A program made the translations under genes and the position numbers. A stretch of DNA of 34,638 nt, from the NCBI GenBank assembly GCA_900314555.1, contig OMVQ01000103.1, positions 1-34,638 of the forward strand, written 5' to 3'. Positions 1 through 9,700 of the stretch are shown here, one piece after another; within the stretch, counting starts at the first letter, position 1; each line of letters opens with the position of its first letter. Below the pieces are notes generated by a model, which was not told the DNA's origin, ran no database searches, and worked only from the letters and a program-made list of their open reading frames with translations. The DNA comes from an uncultured Eubacteriales bacterium. Its GTDB lineage: Bacteria > Bacillota > Clostridia > Lachnospirales > Lachnospiraceae.

Positions 1-28
1 CCACACTCTTTAATATTTACAGATTTTC

Positions 29-53
29 AAGGTTCAAATGAGCCTTTTTCTTT
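29..53 (+). terminator. possible plus-strand intrinsic terminator
   Basis: A 7-bp stem (AAGGTTC / GAGCCTT, one G-T wobble, loop AAAT) is followed on the plus strand by a T-rich tail. It would end a plus-strand gene lying left of the window. The stem is short and no such gene is visible here, so this is only a candidate. Confidence 0.3.
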
Positions 54-92
54 TGACTCGTTTTTTCATAGGTCACTTGACACTATCGCTGC

Positions 93-890
93 CTACTCTA
101 AATCTGAAAGATTTCCAAAGGAATAGCCCATTTCTTCCCATTTAGTCAGTAATTCATCTAAAATATCTCCATTAGTTCTCGAGGTGCTATGTAATAAAAC
201 TATTGCGCCCGGGTGAATTCTTCCTAAAAGCTTTTTAAATGCCTCTTCTTTCGCAGGCTGTTTGTCATCATACCAGTCTACATATGCAAGACTCCAGAAA
301 ATTGTCTTATAGCCTGAATCATTTGCCATACTAAGACTTTCCTTGCTATATTTACCCTGAGGCGGACGATATAGCTTTACTAAATCTTTACCTGTTATTT
401 CTTTATATTTATTTTCTACATCTGTGAGTTCTTTGGTGAATTTTTCATTTGTGAGAGTAGACATATCATAATGATGATATGAATGATTTCCAACGTTATG
501 TCCCTCATCAGCCATTCTTTTAACCAAGTCGGGATTAGTTTCAAGAAAATTTCCAACTACGAAGAATGTAGCCGGAGCATTGTGTTTCTTTAGTGCATCT
601 AATATTTTTTCAGTATTTCCATTCTCATATCCCACATCAAATGTGAGATATATCTTTTTATCATTTTCATTTCCAACATAAAAGGCATTATATTGCCTCA
701 ATTCCTCAGCCGATGAATTACCAACCGGTGTACTTCCCTCGTTCTGGAAGCTAAGTCCCCAGTTCATGGTATTTAGCTTATTCTCGTTAAAGCTTACATT
801 TACACATTCATCAACAATTGCCGCTATTCCATTACCAAATAAAAATGCAAGGGCAAATATTGCGATTATCAGTAGAATTTTCTTCTTCAC
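93..890 (-). CDS. pdaA: PdaA-like polysaccharide deacetylase (peptidoglycan N-deacetylase family)
   Basis: Carbohydrate esterase family 4 deacetylase, closest in layout to Bacillus PdaA, which acts on muramic acid during cortex delta-lactam formation. An N-terminal hydrophobic segment (about residues 5-22) acts as signal or anchor, so the NodB domain faces outward. Visible motifs are TFDVGYENG (from residue 83), the metal-binding HSYHH (136-140), RPPQG, and a late HPGAIVLLHS. In PdaA the first motif reads TFDNGYENG; here the fourth position is Val. I chose the GTG start because GGAG lies 8 bases upstream; the longer frame needs a TTG at 914 without a clear ribosome site. It is monocistronic as far as visible, with a 424-bp upstream gap holding an inverted-repeat element. 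Sporulation involvement is inferred from the family only. Confidence 0.85.
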   Translation of the reverse strand: MKKKILLIIAIFALAFLFGNGIAAIVDECVNVSFNENKLNTMNWGLSFQNEGSTPVGNSSAEELRQYNAFYVGNENDKKIYLTFDVGYENGNTEKILDALKKHNAPATFFVVGNFLETNPDLVKRMADEGHNVGNHSYHHYDMSTLTNEKFTKELTDVENKYKEITGKDLVKLYRPPQGKYSKESLSMANDSGYKTIFWSLAYVDWYDDKQPAKEEAFKKLLGRIHPGAIVLLHSTSRTNGDILDELLTKWEEMGYSFGNLSDLE

Positions 891-945
891 TAACAATTCT
901 CCATCTGATTTCAAAATACCTGTGTAAACAAAATTTCAATTTTCA

Positions 946-1075
946 GTTTACAGGGCATATATTTTGCTCTCACTCCATTAGTCGGACATTTTATATAATT
1001 TGTTCGCTTTCATCGTACAAATTATATAAAATGTTCGCCTAAAGTCGCAATTCGCATAATATATGATCTGTAAAC
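946..1075. repeat. ~130-bp nested inverted-repeat (MITE-like) element in the pdaA upstream gap
   Basis: Terminal inverted repeats GTTTACAG (946-953) and CTGTAAAC (1068-1075) are continued by CATATATT-T-TGC against GCA-T-AATATATG. A central perfect 18-bp inverted repeat (986-1003 with 1017-1034, core ATATAATTTGT) forms the tip. The whole segment could fold into one long arm with an internal unpaired zone. It contains no ORF. It lies in the gap 891-1314, between the pdaA start and the end of the LD-carboxypeptidase gene. The structure fits a non-autonomous mobile element or a long 5'-UTR hairpin for pdaA. Confidence 0.6.
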
Positions 1076-1111
1076 AAGAAGTTCTGAACCGGATGTTGTC
1101 ACATAGTTTTG

Positions 1112-1148
1112 AAATCATATATTTATTAGTAATATATATGATTTTTTT
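1112..1148 (+). terminator. AT-rich hairpin with T tract
   Basis: AAATCATATAT pairs with ATATATGATTT and is followed by a T run when read on the plus strand. Read on the minus strand, the direction of the flanking genes, the T run precedes the stem, so it is not a good terminator for them. It may be part of the repetitive gap rather than functional. I saw nothing else convincing in 1149-1314. Confidence 0.25.
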
Positions 1149-1314
1149 AATAATATATAACTAGCTAATGATTATTTGTTTATTCATCTTTTAGTCCATA
1201 CATTCACATCAAGGTTATTCATTTATGACAGCATTTACTCCCACTAAGCTAAGGAATATTAGAGTCTGTGTCATAGATGCATACCTTGATACAAGTCTTT
1301 TAATTAATTTATTC

Positions 1315-2166
1315 TTATCTGAATTCCATATGTTTTCCAATCAATATACACTTCGCATCTGTTCCATGCCCTATATCCATTGTTCTTGCAACCGGAATAT
1401 CTCTTCCTGCGTATTTTTGTACAAGTTCTTCTACCGATGGTACGAATATATCGGCATCTAATCTTGTAAATGTTCCTAACAGTATACCATTTATCTTCTC
1501 AAATGCGCCCATCTGTCTTAGCTGGCACAAATATGTTGCAACCTGCTGTGAGGTTGAATTAAGTCCCTCGAGTAATAATATCTTACCTTTAAAATCAGGC
1601 ATATATTCTGTTCCTGCTAACTTAAGGAAACATCTTATATTTCCTCCGATTACAGTTCCCTCCATATATCCCTCCTGGATAAAATAATACTCAATGTCGG
1701 TTAAAGCATTTCCATCGTCTATAATTGTATTTTTGAAATTTTTAATCTGTTGTTCGCTATCTTTATAGATTAGATTTCTTATCTGATATAATCCTGATAC
1801 GTTCCCAGTCTTAGCATAAATTGCATTTATTACTGTAGTAAGGTCACTATAGCCATAGAAAATCTTAGGATTATCTCTTATAATGTCATAATCTAAATAT
1901 TCTAAGACTTCATTTGCAATATCACCACCTGATATATCAAATATAGCCTTAATTTCCTTATCTTTATAGAAATTCATCAATGCATCTGCCTTATCTTTGG
2001 CATCTCCGCTGAAATATGAATCAGTCTCATAAATATAATCACTTATGACAGGCTCTAATCCAACTTCGTTAGTAATTGTATCTATTAAATATTCAATTTT
2101 CTCTTTGTATTCTTTGGTCTGTCCGTTAGAACAACCGACTATTCCTATTCTGCTTCCTTTTTGCAT
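1315..2166 (-). CDS. S66 family LD-carboxypeptidase-like serine peptidase
   Basis: Cytoplasmic S66 peptidase of the LdcA/MccF group, which cleaves L,D-peptide bonds during murein tetrapeptide recycling or inactivates microcin C-type compounds. Visible features are the N-terminal Rossmann-like start GSRIGIVGCS, an ISGGD loop, the nucleophile elbow GYSD (Ser107), the Glu of LLLEG (Glu200) and the His of DIGHG (His267), which together match the Ser-Glu-His triad. Length (283 residues) is typical. The ATG at 2166 has GAGG 8 bases upstream; an in-frame ATG at 2187 has no ribosome site. There is no signal peptide. Its neighbour 148 bp downstream of its stop to the pdaA-side element is also a cell-wall gene, so a murein role is more likely than antibiotic immunity, but the substrate cannot be read from the sequence. 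Confidence 0.88.
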   Translation of the reverse strand: MQKGSRIGIVGCSNGQTKEYKEKIEYLIDTITNEVGLEPVISDYIYETDSYFSGDAKDKADALMNFYKDKEIKAIFDISGGDIANEVLEYLDYDIIRDNPKIFYGYSDLTTVINAIYAKTGNVSGLYQIRNLIYKDSEQQIKNFKNTIIDDGNALTDIEYYFIQEGYMEGTVIGGNIRCFLKLAGTEYMPDFKGKILLLEGLNSTSQQVATYLCQLRQMGAFEKINGILLGTFTRLDADIFVPSVEELVQKYAGRDIPVARTMDIGHGTDAKCILIGKHMEFR

Positions 2167-2241
2167 ATGCCAGTCCTCGGTATTCATATCATTTATCTTA
2201 ATATTACATTCTTTATATTAGCACATTCATATAATAACTGT

Positions 2242-4671
2242 CTATATAAGGTCATATTTTTTCTTAACACGCTCAATCTTATCCATCATTGGATTGGTTA
2301 ATAAGATAGTAAATATTAATGTAGCCACGCCATTTACTAAATCAATAGGAAATCCTGTTACATAATAGCTTATTAAAGTAGCCTTATTAAGTCTGGCGTG
2401 CGCCATAACAGCTGCCGCAGGATTCATAATTCCGCCGTATATTACAACTGCTGCGAGAAAACCATATACTGCTAACATAATAACATTTGGTCTGTTCTTT
2501 CTCTTTCTAAAAATTATTCCAGACAGAAAGCCGATAATTCCAAGTGCAAACATCTGCCATGGTGTCCAGGGACCTTGTCCGAATATAATGTTTGACACTA
2601 ACATTGTTACCGCACCAACTAAAAAGCCACTTTCTGCACCAAGACTTACTCCTGTAATTATTACAATTGCCGTTATCGGCTTAAATTCCGGCAGCATATA
2701 GAATGCAAGCCTGCCTGCCACTCCTATCGCACATAATACGGAAATCATTACTATCTCTCTTGCTTCCCTCTTTCTTCCCTCAAATATAATGAAAAATGGG
2801 GCTATGGCTTCTAGCAGAACCAATAATGAAATAAACAGATATTTCCTGTCATCGAAATAATAAATTCCACTAAAAATTGTTATGGGAATGGCTATCAGAA
2901 ACATAATTGCCATAAATATATTCTGCTTTTTGATAGCATTAACCTGGCTTATATTATCCTTAGTTTTTCCTACTTCATTATCTGGATTATTTTCTTCTTT
3001 TTTTATTTCATTATCATTAATATTATTTTTATCTCTGTTACTTTTTAAATCATTTACACTATCATCTGTATTATCCTCATTTTTGCACGCCTCTATTATA
3101 TCACTCGCAGTAATTGCTCCCTCAATAATTCCTCGCGACATTCTGTTTGCGGCAGTTGTATAGAAACTATTTCCCTTAAAGAACCTGTATGGAACATTTT
3201 CTGCAACAATATTTCCATCAAAGAACAATGCACATCTATGGGTAAATTCAGCACAAAACTCCACATCATGGCTTACCATTATTATGGTTTTTCCACTATC
3301 TGATAACTTATTGATTATTTTAGCAAACTCTGTTTTATATTCATTATCTAAGCCTTTAGTCGGCTCATCTAATAGAAGAATATCAGGCTTAGTAAGAAGT
3401 ACCATTGCAAGTGCTACTCTTTGCTGTTCACCACCTGATAAGTCATATGGGTGTCTGTCTGTAAACTCACTAAGTCTGCACATCTTAATAACTTCACTGA
3501 TTTGTTCTTTATCCTTACTTATGTCCGACAGATTTTCAGCTACCGTTTTCTTAACAAATAATGTCTGTGGGTTCTGTGGCAACATTATAATCTTTTTATC
3601 ATCATTTAGCTTAATCTTTCCTCTGTATGGTTTTCTGATGCCACATATAACTGATAGAAGTGTACTTTTGCCTGTACCATTTCCACCAAGAATACTATAT
3701 ATTTCACCTTTATGCACATTCAGGCTTACATCTTTTAACACATCTTTGCCATTCTTCTCATATTTGAAACATATGCCTTTAAGTTCAATAACTTCTTCAT
3801 CAAAATTATAATTTTTCTCTTCAATAAATTTTTTAATATTATTTTCTCTACTGTAAGCCTCTAACCATTTTCTTCCCTGATTAACATTTAATGGACATTT
3901 TCCATATAAAACACTACTATATACACGAATCGGAACAGGCATAGATAATAACATACTATGCTTCATATCCCTTAATTTCTGACACATAACCTCAGGCACA
4001 TCATCGATTATAATTTCTCCGCTATCCATAACGATAACCCTGTCGCTCTGTGGTATAATCTCTTCTAATCTGTGTTCTGTAATGATAATCGTTATTCCTA
4101 ATTCATGATTTATCTTGAACAGCATATTGATAAATTCTGATGCTGCAATCGGGTCTAACTGGCTTGTAGGCTCGTCTAATATTATTACTTTCGGAAGCAT
4201 TGTCATAATCGAAGCAAGGCATAATAGCTGCTTCTGTCCTCCCGACAGTTCAGAAACATTTCTATAAAACCAGTCCTCAATTCCGAAAAATGCTGCCATT
4301 TCAGCTACTCTCTGTCTTATTACTTCATTATCATATCCAAGACTTTCAAGCCCGAAAGCTAACTCATGCCATACCTTATCAGTTACTATCTGATTATCAG
4401 GGTTCTGCGATACAAAGCCTATATTTTCAGCCTGACTTCTCTCATCACACTCTGTAAGGGCTTTTCCCATAAATAAGATTTCGCCATTTCTCTGTCCTGC
4501 CGGTTCAAGCACTGATTTCAAATGTCTTAATAATGTACTCTTTCCACAGCCTGATGCTCCACATAATGTTACAAATTCGCCCTCTTCTATATTAAGATTA
4601 ATATTATTAAGGACTTTTCTTTCGCTTTCAGGATATTCAAATTCTAATTGATTTATTGAAAATATTTTCAT
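2242..4671 (-). CDS. fused ECF transporter A-A'-S protein (two ATPases plus substrate-binding S-component), probable cobalamin importer
   Basis: One 809-residue chain holds three ECF transporter parts. ATPase 1 (about 1-225) has Walker A GASGCGKST (38-46), the ECF-type Q-loop QNPDNQ, signature LSGGQKQ (142-148) and Walker B IILDEP. ATPase 2 (about 293-510) has GGNGTGKST, LSGGEQQR and ILLLDEP. A charged, Asn/Asp/Lys-rich linker (about 525-580) leads to a hydrophobic C-terminal region with roughly six membrane segments. That region contains GPWTPWQMFALG and resembles ECF S-components of the CbrT-like group. It lies 22 bp after ecfT and is the last gene of the unit that starts with the DUF4430 protein. 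Cobalamin as substrate is inferred from the riboswitch and the intrinsic-factor-like neighbours. Another corrinoid or precursor remains possible. Confidence 0.85.
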   Translation of the reverse strand: MKIFSINQLEFEYPESERKVLNNINLNIEEGEFVTLCGASGCGKSTLLRHLKSVLEPAGQRNGEILFMGKALTECDERSQAENIGFVSQNPDNQIVTDKVWHELAFGLESLGYDNEVIRQRVAEMAAFFGIEDWFYRNVSELSGGQKQLLCLASIMTMLPKVIILDEPTSQLDPIAASEFINMLFKINHELGITIIITEHRLEEIIPQSDRVIVMDSGEIIIDDVPEVMCQKLRDMKHSMLLSMPVPIRVYSSVLYGKCPLNVNQGRKWLEAYSRENNIKKFIEEKNYNFDEEVIELKGICFKYEKNGKDVLKDVSLNVHKGEIYSILGGNGTGKSTLLSVICGIRKPYRGKIKLNDDKKIIMLPQNPQTLFVKKTVAENLSDISKDKEQISEVIKMCRLSEFTDRHPYDLSGGEQQRVALAMVLLTKPDILLLDEPTKGLDNEYKTEFAKIINKLSDSGKTIIMVSHDVEFCAEFTHRCALFFDGNIVAENVPYRFFKGNSFYTTAANRMSRGIIEGAITASDIIEACKNEDNTDDSVNDLKSNRDKNNINDNEIKKEENNPDNEVGKTKDNISQVNAIKKQNIFMAIMFLIAIPITIFSGIYYFDDRKYLFISLLVLLEAIAPFFIIFEGRKREAREIVMISVLCAIGVAGRLAFYMLPEFKPITAIVIITGVSLGAESGFLVGAVTMLVSNIIFGQGPWTPWQMFALGIIGFLSGIIFRKRKNRPNVIMLAVYGFLAAVVIYGGIMNPAAAVMAHARLNKATLISYYVTGFPIDLVNGVATLIFTILLTNPMMDKIERVKKKYDLI

Positions 4672-4693
4672 TTCGTCTCTTTATCTCCACAAT

Positions 4694-5593
4694 CTAATGC
4701 ACATTTATTTCTGTTCTTTTAAATCTATAACTATCACATATATCTATCAACATTGGAATACTACATATTATGACAAATAATGCATAAGCCATCACCGACC
4801 ATATATTTGCAAGATTTCTTTCAAATACCGGATAGTATCTGTAATACATTTTATCATTTGTCACCAGCCATATAAATGCCATCGTGCATACACTCATAGC
4901 TGTTAATGCAATACTGTCTCTTTTATGAAACTTATAAATTGAAAATGCTGTTCTTCCAGGAAGTCCGTATCCTCTTGACTTCATAGAATCTGCTGTCTCA
5001 ATCGAGTTCTCCAACGACCACGTAATCATAATTGATAAAATTGCAGCCAGATTTCTAATTCTTATAAATACATTTCCCTGATTAATATCTCTTCCCATAC
5101 ATCTTCTCGCTTCCCTGACTCTTATAAACTGCTCCTTGAATCTTGGAACATATCTAAGAGACATTGAGATTATCAGACTTAAATGCGGAATTATTCTTCC
5201 GAAAATGTATATGAATTTATCAGATGTCATAATAACATTATAGATAGCAAACCACAATATTACACTCATCATAAGTAATGCCATAAATATTCCATATATT
5301 ATTGATTCAAGTGTAAGTGGATTCCCTGTCTTAAAATAGCCTAAAATCGTCATTCCCTCATGATTAAATAACGGATTAATAACTATTATCATAATTGTCA
5401 TAGTAACTAAAAGTTTTAATCTGCCAATAACTTTCTTAATCCCTGTCAGATAAGTCAGATATACAAGCGACATTATAAGTGAAATACATATAATTACCGG
5501 GTGCATTGAAAACATGGCTATTGCAATCACAATTACGAAATATGCCAGATTAACAATAGGATGATATCCTGCAAAGCTGTCTATATTTTCCAT
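4694..5593 (-). CDS. ecfT: ECF transporter transmembrane (T) component
   Basis: Membrane coupling subunit of an ECF transporter, linking the ATPases to the S-component. It has several hydrophobic segments (about 12-50, 60-75, 95-122, 135-147, 222-245, 265-285). It also has the two short Ala-Arg coupling motifs expected in EcfT coupling helices: ARRCMG (162-167) and ADSMKSRG (201-208). The first lacks the usual final Arg-Gly order but keeps the basic pair. Its ATG overlaps the stop of the preceding DUF4430 gene as TAATG, so the two are translationally coupled. The fused A-A'-S gene follows 22 bp on. Together the two proteins would make a complete importer. Confidence 0.9.
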   Translation of the reverse strand: MENIDSFAGYHPIVNLAYFVIVIAIAMFSMHPVIICISLIMSLVYLTYLTGIKKVIGRLKLLVTMTIMIIVINPLFNHEGMTILGYFKTGNPLTLESIIYGIFMALLMMSVILWFAIYNVIMTSDKFIYIFGRIIPHLSLIISMSLRYVPRFKEQFIRVREARRCMGRDINQGNVFIRIRNLAAILSIMITWSLENSIETADSMKSRGYGLPGRTAFSIYKFHKRDSIALTAMSVCTMAFIWLVTNDKMYYRYYPVFERNLANIWSVMAYALFVIICSIPMLIDICDSYRFKRTEINVH

Positions 5594-6594
5594 TAATTCA
5601 TTCCCCCTCCTACGTCTTTTCCCAAATCACATGTATACTGCCACCTTATTACATCGCCCTTTTTTACGATATACTGAGAACAACCATAATTCGGAAATAC
5701 TCCATTTACACTATACATCCAACCCGATAATGAGCCACAATCAAATTCATACAAATTATAAATTCCTTCAATGTATGAACTGTTATATAATGGAGTGAAG
5801 CTTGCCTCCATATGAATTTTATTATCCTTACATACCCTCTGTAAAATATCAAATACACTTTCTCCCTCTTTAAATGTAACTTTTTTCTCCTTTAATATCC
5901 AGCCATCCTTTGGAACAATATCTTTTTTATCCTTATCTAATTTACTCATATTATTAAGTATGGTGGCGCAGGATATCGATATGGTGCAGGTGTTTTCATT
6001 CTTATCAGAGTTGCTTCCCGTATTACTATTCGTATTACCATTCTGATTATTGCCTGAATTATTAGATGTTGATGTATTAGAATTTCCGTTAGTATTCTGC
6101 TCATTACTACCATCTGATATATTTGTACCCGGACTACTTATATCCGTTTTATTACTGTCTGACTCAGCTCCTGCTGAATTATCTGCATCTGACGAAGTAT
6201 TACCATGTGAACCCGGATTTTGTTCTCCATTCTGATTGTCTGCTTTACTATTATCATTATATGCTGATGTATCCTGAGCTTCACTGTTACTATCTGATAC
6301 ATCTGTATTAGATTTATTATCTTTTTCTTCCTTACTATCCGTCTGATTATTTCCAGACTTATCATTATGTTTATCACTACTGCTATTCTTTACATTGTGT
6401 CTATTTTCTGCTTTATCGCTTGTAGCACTACTTTGTAATTCACTTTCAATAGATTTATTATCTTTTGAATTACCTGAAGATGCAGGTTTCTCTCCTGATA
6501 AGAAAGCTACTGTAAGTACTAGCAGCACAAATGCTACTCCTATTATTTTATTTCTATTCACTTTTAACCATTCTTTTATTTTCGAAATATTCAT
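5593..6594 (-). CDS. membrane-tethered DUF4430 protein, candidate corrinoid carrier to the ECF importer
   Basis: A 333-residue extracytoplasmic protein. A basic start and one hydrophobic helix (about 16-33) form a signal anchor; there is no lipobox Cys. Residues about 38-200 are a Ser/Asn/Asp/Lys/Gly-rich linker long enough to cross part of the wall. Residues 203-333 form a DUF4430 domain, the fold type of the C-terminal beta domain of intrinsic factor and transcobalamin. Landmarks are FDILQRVC, SGWMYSVNG (290-298), VKKGDVIRWQYTCDLG and a Gly-rich end. The start has AAGG 9 bases upstream. It is first in the ecfT/A-A'-S unit and overlaps ecfT by one base, which suggests it works physically with that importer. 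Binding of cobalamin is inference; DUF4430 also occurs in proteins with other or unknown ligands. Confidence 0.8.
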   Translation of the reverse strand: MNISKIKEWLKVNRNKIIGVAFVLLVLTVAFLSGEKPASSGNSKDNKSIESELQSSATSDKAENRHNVKNSSSDKHNDKSGNNQTDSKEEKDNKSNTDVSDSNSEAQDTSAYNDNSKADNQNGEQNPGSHGNTSSDADNSAGAESDSNKTDISSPGTNISDGSNEQNTNGNSNTSTSNNSGNNQNGNTNSNTGSNSDKNENTCTISISCATILNNMSKLDKDKKDIVPKDGWILKEKKVTFKEGESVFDILQRVCKDNKIHMEASFTPLYNSSYIEGIYNLYEFDCGSLSGWMYSVNGVFPNYGCSQYIVKKGDVIRWQYTCDLGKDVGGGMN

Positions 6595-6637
6595 AGTTTT
6601 TAACCTTTTCTATAAGATTCCAAATTATCATTTTCGT

Positions 6638-6643
6638 ATTATA
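6638..6643 (-). promoter_or_regulatory. candidate -10 box for the DUF4430-ecfT-ecfAAS unit
   Basis: On the minus strand TATAAT lies 44 bases upstream of the DUF4430 start and downstream of a terminator. The region 17 bases further upstream holds only AT-rich sequence with no good -35 match. A separate promoter here would let the transporter be made apart from the riboswitch-controlled surface protein. Confidence 0.3.
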
Positions 6644-6700
6644 AACCAGCGTTTAATACTTAAAATAGAATTATAAATATTTTATCATATGTTAAAATAT

Positions 6701-6732
6701 AAAGACGCTATATCAAAGAATATAGCGCCTTT
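6701..6732 (-). terminator. intrinsic terminator after the wall-anchored B12 protein gene
   Basis: On the minus strand AAAGGCGCTATAT pairs with ATATAGCGTCTTT around the loop TCTTTG, followed by TATATTTT. It sits about 40 bases after the stop of the 1392-residue gene and splits the B12 locus into two units, either fully or as a partial attenuator. The stem is nearly symmetrical, so it could also act on the plus strand. Confidence 0.7.
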
Positions 6733-6773
6733 ATGAATTACTTCTTTATGAATAAGATTATCGCTTTACGATA

Positions 6774-9700
6774 TTATGCTGTTACATCTTTCTTACGCTT
6801 AATTCTATATATTACATATACGCCTGTTCCTGAAGCTGTCATTAACAATGCATATAATAATATATTAGTATAATCGCCTGTTTTTGGCAATGAATCTTTA
6901 TCATTTCCTGATGTTTTATCATTATTCTTAATAGATGTATCTGTTGAATTGTTTCCGTTATTATCAGATTTGTTATCTGACTTATTGTCGTCTTTCTTAT
7001 TATCATCAGACTTGTTGTCGTCAGATTTGTTATCATCTTTCTTATCATCATCTTTGATAACAGGATTACTAATCTTAGTAACATCACTCATATCATAGAT
7101 TGAAGTGCTGTTCTCAACTAATCTCTTATATGCAACTAATGCTAAATAAGCCTGTTCTGTTGCCATTTCATTAGCATCTCCGCCTTTAAGGTGACAGAAG
7201 TTACCATCTGAGAGATAGAGGCTGTTAAGTGCTGACATAACTGAAACACCATTTTTAATGAATCTTGTCTCTGTTCTAGGATTAATTCCCATAACTGATA
7301 ATGCGATTACTACCTGTGCTGTACTTTCGCAGTTAGTTGCTGCATAATTACCGAAACTTCCATCAGAATTCTGTACCATTTCGAAGTATCTTAATGCTCC
7401 GTCTACTGCATCCTCCACAGCTTCACTTTCGTTATAATATTTAGCTAAAGCCTGAACTGCCATTGCTGTAATATCCACATCATCTTCGTCACCATTAAGT
7501 GTAAAGCCACCATTTGACATCTGGTTATCAAGAATAAAGTTAATTAATTTATCTTTTAATGCTGCCATCTCATCATCTGATAATGATGGAACTTTGTAAT
7601 CGTTACTGTCTAATGCGATTAATGCCCAGATAGCACCGTTTACGCCCTGTTTAACATCATAATCAAAATCACCAAGAGGCTCTAATAAGTTATATCCTGC
7701 AATATCTGTAACATCATATCCTAATGATGTTAATGCAAGAATCATTCTCGAATTATCTGTTGATTTAGCATTATGAAGTTTAGAACTTCCTATTGCTTTA
7801 ACATATTCATATGCATTTTTGAAATATCCCTCTTTGAATGTATCACTAATCTGTGATGCTCTTGATAAACCAATAACTTTCCATTCACCACCGATTGAAT
7901 TTACGATTGGAACTTCGCCATTATTAAATTTATCTGTTACTTCATTAAAGATATTCTCTGTCTTAATTGCTGTATCTGATTTAATATTTAAGATATAGAT
8001 TACAGGTTCTTTGTCACCATTCTGTACAATTACTCTTACTTTTCTGTTATCTTCATTTACGGAAATATTAGCAACACCATCTGTAATTCTCTGGTTGTTA
8101 ACATATACATTGTCACTTTCTGATACACCTTTTACGGAAATATTAACTGATGATATATCATTTACAGTAACATCATATTCATTAACACCATCTTTTAATT
8201 CAACTTCTTTTGAAACACCATTTTCGTCTGTTATAACGATTGATTCCGGTTTATCTGTTCTACCAACATTTTCCTCTGCTGCAGTTGTTCTTACAACATA
8301 ACTTACTTCTGTTGATTTTTCTCCAAATACACCTGCCCAGATATTAGATGCTGTAACAACCTTTACATAATGAACACCGTTAGGAAGTTCTACAGGATTA
8401 CCATCCTCGTCAACAGCCCACTCAAGGTCGAAACCGTTAGATTCAGCATTTTCTGTATAAGGGTTAACATCTGCACCGATTGTGCCATTTTTGAAATAAT
8501 CTACATAACCGAATTTAGTTGCTCCTGAATATGAAGCTGTAGAACTGTCACCATAAATTGTACCATCTACACAAGGTAATAAGATTCCCTTTAATGTAAT
8601 TGTATCATTTTTAGCAAGGTCATTCATATAATATGTTGAAGCTGATACCCATGCACCTGTATAAAGGCTTCCGTCATTTGAACCACCCTGGTTATCTGTC
8701 CATGCAGTTTTACCATTCTTTGCCTTTGTATAAGTTATCTCATAATCTGTAATTGTTGAATCTTCATAATGTTCTGAACCTGCAAGTGCGTACCATTTCT
8801 CACCATCTTCTGATACCCATACCTGACCTGGTTCTCCGGCACTTCCGCCTGATGCAAATGAGTTACCATATACATAGAAGTCAATACCGTATCTATTATT
8901 AGGATTATTCTCAATTGGTTTGTCATAATAATATGTTATATATCCACCAAAGTTACCTAATGAACGAAGTGTACCACCAAGTGTATTCTCCGGTGCTGAA
9001 CCATATGAACCTGCATTAGTATACTGGCTGTTGATACATAAGTAATCAACTACCTTATCAGGTACATCATATTTGCTCTTCTTAATAGCTTTAAATGAAT
9101 AGCTGTTAGAAATTCCATTCTCTGCTTCTACATTAATTGTCTGTGCGCTTGTCTTAAGCTCGATATGATATAATCCGTCTTCTGCTTTCTCAAGCACGTT
9201 ATTACCTGATTTAACTGTTGAATTCTCATTAACACTGAATTTAAGTTCAGGCATCTCTGCCTCATTATCTATAACAATGCTATAACTGTTGTGGTTCTTA
9301 TCAAATGCAGGATACCAGTCTCCACTTTCAGTTGTAGCTGAAATTATCTTAGAGCCCTCTGTATCTGAATCTGCTTTAACAATTTTTACTGTATATGTCT
9401 TACCTGATTCTTCAACATTTGTAAAACCATTCTGTAAATATTCATCATCTGAAATTGTCTGAATAGTTAATGTCTTCTCTGTTGTATCACCAAATTTGTA
9501 AACAGGTGATTTTCCACCATTGTCTACTTCTGTATAATCTTTTCCGTCTTCACTTATTCTGATATGAACATAATTAGTCTTACCTGTTAATTTAAGGGCA
9601 AATGCCTCAGGATTCTCTAATAAATAAGCAACATAGCTTGTATAATCACTATCAACACCTGAAGTTGTGATGTTACCGTCTGCATCGACTTTAAACATTG

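Noticed and set aside
1225..1461. plus-strand ORF of 78 codons
   Set aside because: It overlaps the 3' end of the S66 peptidase on the other strand and has no recognisable domain or ribosome site.
6138..6377. minus-strand ORF of 79 codons within the DUF4430 gene
   Set aside because: It is a shifted reading of the low-complexity Ser/Asn/Asp linker and has no ribosome site.
6965..7060. short tandem repeats suggesting CRISPR or a minisatellite
   Set aside because: The repeats are in frame and encode the Lys/Asp/Asn linker before the LPKTG anchor. There are no spacers of unique sequence.
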